Positions 57,675-64,000 of a stretch of 64,000 bases of DNA are shown here, piece after piece. A program made the position numbers and the translations under genes. Origin of the DNA: Desulfuribacillus stibiiarsenatis (GTDB lineage Bacteria; Bacillota; Bacilli; Desulfuribacillales; Desulfuribacillaceae); the NCBI RefSeq assembly GCF_001742305.1, contig NZ_MJAT01000039.1:62001-126000 (forward strand), given 5' to 3'. The notes under the pieces are model-generated. The model had not been told where the DNA came from, searched no databases, and worked only from the letters and a program-made list of their open reading frames with translations. Position 1 is the stretch's first letter, and every line of letters begins with the position of its first letter.

Positions 57675-60043
57675 GTAGTAATGATTCAATCATTAGGAAG
57701 GCTTTATTGGTAAAAGGCATTGTGCAAGGCGTAGGCTTTCGGCCGTTTGTTTACCGCGTAGCTAGAGACTGTAATCTATCAGGATTCGTTCGCAATACGA
57801 GTAAGGGTGTAGAGATTGAAGTACAAGGACCTGTTATTTCGGTAGAGGAATTTATAGTAAGGCTTCAAAAGGAATTACCGCCGTTAGCTCTGATTGAGCA
57901 AATCGAAGTAGCAGATCAACCAATAAACGTAAACGCAAATCATAGCTTTGAAATTACTACTAGTTATACCGATATCAAAGGTGATGTGCGCATCCCAGCA
58001 GATATAAAGATTTGTGAGGATTGCAAGCAAGACATTCTAGATTCAAGTAGCCGATTTGCTTTTTATCCTTTAACAAATTGCACAAACTGCGGGCCAAGAT
58101 TTACAGTAATTCGCGATGTGCCCTATGATCGTGCGATGACAACCATGGAACCGTTTGCTATGTGTAAGGATTGCCAAGGAGAATACAATGATCCTATGGA
58201 CCGCAGATTTCATGCACAGCCGACTGCCTGCCCAGCGTGCGGGCCAGCGCTTCGATTGATGGATTCATCTGGTAACATCTTACATGAGGGTAGCGATTCC
58301 TTGAGGCTCCGCGTGATGTTTAAGCAAGCAGCGGAACTGATTCGTTCGGGCAATATTATAGCTATAAAAGGTATTGGAGGTTTTCATCTTGCTTGTGATG
58401 CAAATCTTGAACACGCCGTACAGAAGTTAAGAGCAAGAAAGAACAGGCCTCGTAAACCCTTTGCACTGATAGCTAGAAATATTGATAACATCGTAGAACG
58501 TTGCAGGGTTACCGCAATAGAACAGGAACTATTAACAAGTCCTCAAGCGCCAATAGTTATCTTGAACAAAAAGGAAATTGCAGACTTTGAGGCGACAGCC
58601 CCGGACCTTACGACCATTGGAGTGATGCTACCGTATACGCCATTACATGTCTTGCTATTTGAAATCGGTAATTTGGATTGGCTTTTAATGACCAGCGCGA
58701 ATCCAAAGAATCAACCTATAACGAAAGATAATCAGGAAGCTCTAGAACAACTATCTGGTATTGCTGACTTTTTTTTAATACATGATCGTGACATCGAACA
58801 GCGTACGGATGATTCGTTAGTACGGGTAATAGAGAACAGACCAGTTTTTTATCGCAGATCCAGAGGGTATGCACCTGAGGAAATAAAAGTTCCGCTGGCA
58901 ATTCCCGAGCAAGAAGTAATTCTTGCTGTTGGCGGTGAGATGAAGAACAGTTTTGCCTATATGAAAGGCAACCACATACGCATGAGTCAATATATTGGCG
59001 AGATTGATTCATGGGAAGGAAGGCAGAGCTTTCTACATAGTATGGGGCATTTTGAGCGGCTGTTTAATTATGAGCCAACAATCGTTGCGTATGACCAACA
59101 CCCCACCTATCAAGTTTCAGAAATTGCTAAGCTCCTGCAATATCGAGAAAAAGTCGAGATTCAACATCATCACGCGCATATGGCTAGCTGCATGGCGGAG
59201 CATGGTATAACGGATCAAGTGCTTGGCGTTATCCTTGATGGGACAGGATATGGTGATGATGAAACGCTGTGGGGGACAGAATTCCTTTATGGCGACTATG
59301 CTTCCTATGAACGATTGGCATATGGGATTCCATTACCTGTGGTTGGTGGAGAAAAAGCTATTAAAGAGCCTTGGCGAATGGCGATTGGTGCTATCCATGC
59401 TATCCATCCTACATCGGGGTTTGATGAAGCGCTTGCTATCTGGCCGGAACGGGAGAAGGAAATACGGGTGTTATGGCAGATGCTTGAGAAAGGGATTCAA
59501 GTAGTCAAAAGCTCTGGCGCAGGCAGATTATTCGATACTGTTGCTGCTTTATTAAAGGGATGCGAGATTAGCAGCTACGAGGGAGAAGCGGCGATATGGC
59601 TGTCGAATGTAGCAGAGACTTATAGGTGTAAAGGTGAGCTATCTTTATATCCAGTGGTAACGGTAAAGGATGTAGATGGCAAACAGAGTATTGATTGGCG
59701 ACCAATGCTTGGACAAATTTTAGCAGAAATACGAAGTGATTGTAATCCCGCGCGCATTGCATACAAATTTCATCGCACGCTTGGTGATGCAATAGTTAAC
59801 CAGGCGATGACGATTTTCGATAAAAAGCAGCCATTAAGTAAGCGGGTAGTCCTTAGCGGTGGAACATGGCATAATGAATTATTACTACTACAGGTAGTAG
59901 ATGGTTTGCGCAATCAAGGAGTATCCGTGTATTACCACGAAAAGGTTCCAACCAACGATGGTGGGATAGCATTAGGGCAAGCGCTCATAGCAGCAGCCCG
60001 TTATAGTATGAAAGATAAAAGGGGGATAATATCATGTGTTTAG
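57647..60043 (+). CDS. hypF: Carbamoyltransferase HypF
   Basis: A 798-residue multidomain enzyme that, with HypE, turns carbamoyl phosphate into the CN ligand of the NiFe site. In order: acylphosphatase domain (KGIVQGVGFRPFVYRVARD, about 20-105), two zinc knuckles (CEDCKQDI...CTNCGP, CKDCQGEY...CPACGP), a YrdC-like domain (about 205-380) and a Kae1-like carbamoyltransferase domain (HHHAHMASCMAEH, LDGTGYGDDETLWG, LSGGTWHNELL). ATG 57647 sits 10 nt past GGAGG; ATG 57638 would be too close. hypC overlaps by 10 bp. Confidence 0.95.
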   Translation: MAERASAEVGSNDSIIRKALLVKGIVQGVGFRPFVYRVARDCNLSGFVRNTSKGVEIEVQGPVISVEEFIVRLQKELPPLALIEQIEVADQPINVNANHSFEITTSYTDIKGDVRIPADIKICEDCKQDILDSSSRFAFYPLTNCTNCGPRFTVIRDVPYDRAMTTMEPFAMCKDCQGEYNDPMDRRFHAQPTACPACGPALRLMDSSGNILHEGSDSLRLRVMFKQAAELIRSGNIIAIKGIGGFHLACDANLEHAVQKLRARKNRPRKPFALIARNIDNIVERCRVTAIEQELLTSPQAPIVILNKKEIADFEATAPDLTTIGVMLPYTPLHVLLFEIGNLDWLLMTSANPKNQPITKDNQEALEQLSGIADFFLIHDRDIEQRTDDSLVRVIENRPVFYRRSRGYAPEEIKVPLAIPEQEVILAVGGEMKNSFAYMKGNHIRMSQYIGEIDSWEGRQSFLHSMGHFERLFNYEPTIVAYDQHPTYQVSEIAKLLQYREKVEIQHHHAHMASCMAEHGITDQVLGVILDGTGYGDDETLWGTEFLYGDYASYERLAYGIPLPVVGGEKAIKEPWRMAIGAIHAIHPTSGFDEALAIWPEREKEIRVLWQMLEKGIQVVKSSGAGRLFDTVAALLKGCEISSYEGEAAIWLSNVAETYRCKGELSLYPVVTVKDVDGKQSIDWRPMLGQILAEIRSDCNPARIAYKFHRTLGDAIVNQAMTIFDKKQPLSKRVVLSGGTWHNELLLLQVVDGLRNQGVSVYYHEKVPTNDGGIALGQALIAAARYSMKDKRGIISCV

Positions 60044-60267
60044 CAATACCGGCAAAGGTTATATCGATTGATGGATATTTAGCAGAAGTTGAGTGCTTTG
60101 GCAATACGAGAAAGGTAGGTCTTACTCTCCGTCCAGATGTGAAATTAGGGGATTATGTGATGGTCCATGCAGGCTTTGTTATTGAAATTGTAGATGAACA
60201 ATACGCAATGGAAAGCCAAGAACTATGGAAAGAGATGATTAAGCATGAGCAAGAACAAGGCAACTAA
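60034..60267 (+). CDS. hypC: Hydrogenase assembly chaperone HypC
   Basis: A 77-residue protein starting MCLAIPAKV; Cys 2 is the essential residue that, after loss of Met, holds the iron-ligand group with HypD. The GDYVMVHAGFVIEIVDE core is typical. It overlaps hypF by 10 bp and hypD by 23 bp, a strongly coupled set. AAAAGGGGG provides the ribosome site. Confidence 0.95.
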   Translation: MCLAIPAKVISIDGYLAEVECFGNTRKVGLTLRPDVKLGDYVMVHAGFVIEIVDEQYAMESQELWKEMIKHEQEQGN

Positions 60268-61363
60268 CGTCTATCGTGACCCAGTACTAGGGAAAGAACT
60301 CATCGAAGCGATTCTTCGCCAAGCAGATATTTTCCAAGAGAAGTTCGGTAGAAAAGCAAATCTTATGGAGGTTTGTGGTACTCATACCGTATCAGTATCA
60401 AAGGCGGGGTTGCGTGAAGTTTTCCGAGATAAGATAGAACTTATTAGTGGACCCGGTTGTCCAGTATGCGTGACAAGCCATGAAGATATTGATTATATGA
60501 TTGAGCTTGGAAAGCAGCAGAACGTCATTCTATGCACTTTTGGTGATATGATGCGAGTACCAGGTTCGGATTCGTCCCTTGCTGAAGAGAAAGCAAATGG
60601 CCACGACATCCGCGTACTGTACTCTCCACTAGAAGCACTTGATATTGCTGAAGAGAATTTGGACAAGAAGGTAATATTTTTAGCAGTAGGGTTTGAAACT
60701 ACGACGCCTGCTATTGCTGCGACAATTGACATGGCAGAGCAACGTGGAATTGAAAATTATTACGTCTTTACAGCCCATAAAATTTGTCCACCAGTAGTAA
60801 AACTGCTGTTTCAAGATCCGAACTTAAAGGTCGATGGGTTACTGCTTCCGGGGCATGTTGCTGCAATTGTCGGTCGTAAGGCGTTAGATTTCATTGCTAC
60901 TGAATATCATGTGCCGAGTTCGATTGCTGGTTTTGAGCCATTAGACGTATTAGCGGGAATGTTTGATATCCTGCGCATGCTCAATAAGGGTGAGGCGGCT
61001 GTTACGAACCAATACCTACGAGTTGTAAAAGAAGAAGGAAATATCCCAGCCCAAGAAATGCTAGAAAAATACTTTCAAGCGACCGATTCAAACTGGCGCG
61101 GGATTGGGAATATTCCAGGCAGTGGTCTAGAGCTTCGTGACCCGTATAAGAAATATGACGCGCGCACATTGTTTGATATCAAAGTGTCTGCTACTGTGAA
61201 AACGAAAGGTTGCCGCTGTGGTGAAGTCCTTTCTGGGTATATCAAGCCTACGGAATGTGGACACTTTGGCAAAAGCTGCACGCCAGTCAGCCCAGTTGGT
61301 CCTTGTATGGTATCTTATGAAGGAACTTGTGCTACCTACTATAAATATGAGCGAAAGGTATGA
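60245..61363 (+). CDS. hypD: Hydrogenase formation protein HypD
   Basis: A 372-residue iron-sulfur scaffold where the Fe(CN)2CO unit is built. Cys motifs seen are EVCGTH (about residue 42), SGPGCPVCVT (about 68), and the C-terminal GCRCGEVL...CGHFGKSC...GPCMVSYEGTC [4Fe-4S] region. GFETTTPAIA and GLLLPGHVAAIVG are also family motifs. Ribosome site is weak (AGAG), in line with coupling to hypC. Confidence 0.95.
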   Translation: MSKNKATNVYRDPVLGKELIEAILRQADIFQEKFGRKANLMEVCGTHTVSVSKAGLREVFRDKIELISGPGCPVCVTSHEDIDYMIELGKQQNVILCTFGDMMRVPGSDSSLAEEKANGHDIRVLYSPLEALDIAEENLDKKVIFLAVGFETTTPAIAATIDMAEQRGIENYYVFTAHKICPPVVKLLFQDPNLKVDGLLLPGHVAAIVGRKALDFIATEYHVPSSIAGFEPLDVLAGMFDILRMLNKGEAAVTNQYLRVVKEEGNIPAQEMLEKYFQATDSNWRGIGNIPGSGLELRDPYKKYDARTLFDIKVSATVKTKGCRCGEVLSGYIKPTECGHFGKSCTPVSPVGPCMVSYEGTCATYYKYERKV

Positions 61364-61368
61364 TGTAA

Positions 61369-62370
61369 GTGACAGAGAAAATTCTATTAGCCCATGGTGA
61401 CGGTGGTAAACTTACCCATGACCTTGTCGATTCAATTTTTGCAAAGCATTTCTATAGTAGTGATCAAGTATTGCCAGATGCTTTCGTGGCAGATAATGAA
61501 GAAGGAAGAATTGCCTTTACGACAGATACCTTTGTTGTGAATCCATTATTTTTCAAGGGCGGCGACATTGGTAAAATTGCGATTGCTGGAACAGTGAACG
61601 ATTTAGCTGTTGTCGGTGCGATACCGAAATACATTAGCTGTGGTTTTATTATTGAAGAAGGTTTTTCAATTGCTGATTTAGAGAAGATTGTTGTTTCCAT
61701 GGCGAAGACTGCGAACGAGGCACAAGTAAAAATCGTTACTGGCGATACCAAAGTTGTTGAGAAGAATAAAGGCGACGGTGTATTTATTAACACGTCAGGG
61801 ATTGGGTTTATACCACTACAGAGCCAGTTATCGTATCGTAACATCGCGGTTGGGGATGCTGTTTTAATTAATGGGAATATTGGGGAGCATGGGATGGCAA
61901 TTATGTCCGAGCGCTCTGGGCTTAATTTCTCAAGTCCAGTGCAAAGTGATTGCCAAGCATTAAACCTGTTTATAAAAAAGCTTATGGAGCATGTGCCAGA
62001 TGTGCGTTTCATGCGCGATCCTACGCGCGGTGGAATCGCAACAACATTGAAAGAAATTGCTGTGGATACAAGGCTTAATATCATTATCGATGAAGAATCG
62101 CTACCGGTTAGTGATGAGTTAATGGGAGCGGCTGACCTTTTAGGGTTAGATCCGTTATATCTTGCCAATGAAGGTAAGGTACTGGTATTCGTTCCTGAGC
62201 ATCAAGTAGAGCTAGCGTTAGAGATTATGAGAAGCATGCCAGAAGGCATTGGCTCAACGCAAATTGCGAAAGTAGAGGAAGGCAACGGACAAGTATTTTT
62301 GCAGACAGCATTTGGCGGCAAGAAAATTATCGATTTATTAGCGGGAGCGCCTCTGCCGCGAATCTGCTAA
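61369..62370 (+). CDS. hypE: Hydrogenase maturation factor HypE
   Basis: A 333-residue PurM-like enzyme that dehydrates the carbamoyl group on its own C-terminal cysteine to thiocyanate. The final residues PLPRIC give that reactive Cys at 333. AHGDGGKLTHDLVDSIF, FTTDTFVVNPLFF, AGTVNDLAVVGA and MRDPTRGGIATTL are typical. The GTG start 61369 is 5 bp after the hypD stop. It is the last hyp gene; no hydrogenase structural gene or maturation protease follows. Confidence 0.95.
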   Translation: MTEKILLAHGDGGKLTHDLVDSIFAKHFYSSDQVLPDAFVADNEEGRIAFTTDTFVVNPLFFKGGDIGKIAIAGTVNDLAVVGAIPKYISCGFIIEEGFSIADLEKIVVSMAKTANEAQVKIVTGDTKVVEKNKGDGVFINTSGIGFIPLQSQLSYRNIAVGDAVLINGNIGEHGMAIMSERSGLNFSSPVQSDCQALNLFIKKLMEHVPDVRFMRDPTRGGIATTLKEIAVDTRLNIIIDEESLPVSDELMGAADLLGLDPLYLANEGKVLVFVPEHQVELALEIMRSMPEGIGSTQIAKVEEGNGQVFLQTAFGGKKIIDLLAGAPLPRIC

Positions 62371-62415
62371 ACTTGCAAGATTTACATGTCGTGTACTTTT
62401 ATATGGTATCTTTTG

Positions 62416-62473
62416 TGCTATAATCGTAATAATATGAATAGCTAAGTAACCTTTAGGGGTTGCTTTTTCTTTT
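62416..62473 (+). promoter_or_regulatory. Extended -10 promoter followed at once by a terminator hairpin, upstream of hslO
   Basis: TGCTATAAT (62416-62424) is a perfect extended -10; no clear -35 is present. Starting about 20 nt downstream is a hairpin AAGTAACC / GGTTGCTT (62444-62451, 62458-62465) with a T-rich tail (62464-62473). It may simply end the hyp transcript, or act as an attenuator of hslO. Confidence 0.5.
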
Positions 62474-62545
62474 ACATATATGAGTCAATTAATAAATTGT
62501 TCAGGTATATCAAGATTTACGTACAGCATTAGAAGGGCGGTTTAG

Positions 62546-63430
62546 ATGATGCAGCAGGATTACGCAATTAGGGCCACTGGATTTCAAGATAAGGTAAGAA
62601 TATTTGCCTGTAGAACGACGAATTTAGTCAATGAGATTCATCGTAGACATGACACTTCCGCGACAGTAAGTGCGGCCGTTGGAAGGGTTGCTTCCATTGG
62701 TGCGATGATGGGACTCATGCATAAGGGGAATGAAAAGATAACAATTCAAGTCAGCGGTGATGGGCCAGTCGGTCGGATTATCGTGGATGCAGACGCTTGT
62801 GGTGTTGTCAGAGGGTACGTCACGAATCCGCAAGTAGATTTCCCGCAAAACGAATTTGGCAAACTAGATGTAAGAAGGGCTGTTGGAACGACAGGAACAA
62901 TTTATGTGATTAAAGATATCGGAATGAAAGAACCGTATAGAGGCTCGTCAGAGATTATTTCCGGGGAAATTGGCGAGGATTTTACGTATTATTTTACCCA
63001 ATCAGAGCAGACTCCTTCGGCGGTAGGAGTAGGAGTACTAGTGGATACAGACTTAAGCATTAAAGCGGCTGGAGGGTTTATCATTCAGTTATTTCCAGGG
63101 GCGCCCGATGAAGTAGTCCAAGCCTTGGAACAAAGGCTAGCCACTTTGGGTAATGTTTCCAAAAAAATCGACGAAGGTCTCACGCCTGAGGACCTAGTGC
63201 ATTACATAGCGGGAGATGGTAAAATATTACAAAGGCAGGATATATGCTTTGATTGCAATTGTAGTATTGATCGTGTAAAAGGCATGATTAAACAATTAGG
63301 TCTCGCTGAAGTACAGAGTATGTTATCAGTCGAACGACAAGCTGAAGTTGTATGCAATTTCTGCAATGAGAAACACATGGTTTCAGAGAGTGATTTAGAA
63401 CAGATAGAGAGCGAACTGGAGGGGAAATAG
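62546..63430 (+). CDS. hslO: Redox-regulated chaperone Hsp33
   Basis: A 294-residue cytoplasmic holdase switched on by oxidation. The N-terminal domain (RATGFQDKVRIFACRTTNLV, GNEKITIQVSGDGPVGRI) is followed by a linker and the C-terminal zinc switch with CFDCNC (about residues 235-240) and CNFC (about 270-273). GGGCGG precedes ATG 62546. The stop TAG shares its G with the GTG start of the next gene. Confidence 0.95.
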   Translation: MMQQDYAIRATGFQDKVRIFACRTTNLVNEIHRRHDTSATVSAAVGRVASIGAMMGLMHKGNEKITIQVSGDGPVGRIIVDADACGVVRGYVTNPQVDFPQNEFGKLDVRRAVGTTGTIYVIKDIGMKEPYRGSSEIISGEIGEDFTYYFTQSEQTPSAVGVGVLVDTDLSIKAAGGFIIQLFPGAPDEVVQALEQRLATLGNVSKKIDEGLTPEDLVHYIAGDGKILQRQDICFDCNCSIDRVKGMIKQLGLAEVQSMLSVERQAEVVCNFCNEKHMVSESDLEQIESELEGK

Positions 63431-64000
63431 TGAAAGTCAAGGTTTTATGGGGACTTGTAGTTGTTTTATTCATTGCACTTATTATTGCATTATACCAACA
63501 ACTAACAACTACTGAAGTTGCCCGCATTGAACAAAAGGTGATTTCTGAGCAGGAGTTTGTGAACGAATTAATCAAAAGACACGGCTCTCAGCTTCTAAAA
63601 GAAATGATTGAAAAAGAGGCGATTAGCTTTGAAGCAAAGCGTTTAGCAGTAGAAGTCTCGGAAAGGGAGGTCGATAAAGAAATAGAAAAATATAGACATA
63701 ACTTTATGGATTCTAATAAGGATTTAGAGACACTTTTATTAGAAGAGTACGGAATTGTTCTGGCTCAGTTAAAAGAAGATATCCGTTACAACCTTCTATT
63801 AGAGAAGCTAGCTACGTTGGATGTGAAAGTAACAGAGTCTGAGATAGAAAAGTACTATCAAGAGAATATTGACCAGTATAAAGAGCCAGCAAAACTTCAC
63901 ATTCGAAGAATTCTTGTTAAAGATAGGGATGAGGCAAACCGTGTTCGACGCGACCTTCAAGAAGGCGCTGATTTTGCCGCATTAGCAATGGAGGTTTCTC
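63430..64000 (+). CDS. Membrane-anchored parvulin peptidyl-prolyl isomerase, YacD-like (3' end outside window)
   Basis: The GTG start at 63430 overlaps the hslO stop (TAGTG) and the frame stays open for 190 codons to the window end. Residues about 4-22 (VLWGLVVVLFIALIIALYQQ) are an uncleaved membrane anchor or signal. A SurA_N/PrsA-like helical region (about 35-145) leads to the start of a parvulin domain (KLHIRRILVKDRDEANRVRRDLQEGADFAALAMEVS). B. subtilis has yacD at the same place. It is the second parvulin of the window; the first is at 30236. Confidence 0.85.
   Translation, partial: MKVKVLWGLVVVLFIALIIALYQQLTTTEVARIEQKVISEQEFVNELIKRHGSQLLKEMIEKEAISFEAKRLAVEVSEREVDKEIEKYRHNFMDSNKDLETLLLEEYGIVLAQLKEDIRYNLLLEKLATLDVKVTESEIEKYYQENIDQYKEPAKLHIRRILVKDRDEANRVRRDLQEGADFAALAMEVS

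Noticed and set aside
61464-62168. Minus-strand ORF of 234 codons
   Set aside because: Fully antisense to hypE, which has every family motif; the composition is that of a frame shadow.

Overview
The window reads as the origin-proximal region of a moderately AT-rich, endospore-forming Bacillota genome. Gene order from recR to the hslO/yacD pair closely follows Bacillus subtilis: recR-yaaL-bofA, an Orn/Lys decarboxylase, tmk-holB-ricT-yabA-yabB-rsmI, abrB, metG-tatD-yabE-rnmV-rsmA, veg-ispE-purR-spoVG-glmU-prs-pth-fin-mfd-spoVT-yabM-yabN-hup-rqcP-yabP-yabQ-divIC-yabR, spoIIE-yabS-yabT, tilS-hpt-ftsH, coaX, hslO-yacD. A four-subunit 2-oxoacid:ferredoxin oxidoreductase and a complete [NiFe]-hydrogenase maturation set (hypA,B,F,C,D,E) point to an anaerobic, ferredoxin- and hydrogen-using lifestyle. 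A Desulfuribacillus-like or related anaerobic Bacillales member is my inference from this mix; the sequence does not prove a species.

Layout. 1-865: recR end, yaaL, bofA. 866-4798: AT-rich spacer, P-loop protein, 2-oxoacid oxidoreductase operon. 4901-7834: a minus-strand DUF3267-like membrane protein, an unrecognised protein whose C-terminal half resembles a UDP-glucose dehydrogenase C-terminal domain, and a PLP decarboxylase. 8004-12571: replication, rRNA and tRNA modification operon. 12786-15000: abrB (minus) with textbook Spo0A boxes, an EAL phosphodiesterase and repeat-rich spacers. 15008-26625: translation, cell-wall, nucleotide and sporulation housekeeping genes. 26696-37652: mfd, two parvulin/sporulation genes, and the yabM-yabR sporulation and division cluster. 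37747-46052: comEB (minus), spoIIE with a Spo0A-type promoter, VWA protein and kinase, a split ThrE-type exporter, tilS-hpt. 46237-50083: ftsH and fhs. 50243-56035: degenerate CPBP membrane protein (minus), nadABC, coaX. 56171-62370: degenerate Rieske-like protein and hypABFCDE. 62546-64000: hslO and a truncated parvulin gene.

The genes group into sporulation control (abrB, spoVG, spoIIE, fin, spoVT, bofA, yabP, yabQ), information processing (recR, holB, tmk, mfd, metG, rsmA, rsmI, tilS, pth), cofactor supply (nadABC, coaX, fhs) and anaerobic metalloenzyme assembly (hyp). No rRNA, tRNA, CRISPR, transposase or prophage gene was seen.

The least expected signal is a network of modular intergenic repeats. 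Three copies of a roughly 125-137 bp element, three copies of an ACTATC...GATAGT hairpin, two copies of a 59-bp block and about ten copies of an AAGTTTTCTTTA terminal motif occur in 64 kb. Two copies of the long element provide the stop codon of the preceding gene, and several other copies place a -10-like sequence in front of the following gene. Other items worth a look are the Rieske-like protein that has lost canonical ligands, the orphan UDPGDH_C-like protein coupled to the decarboxylase, and a hyp operon with no hydrogenase structural gene beside it.
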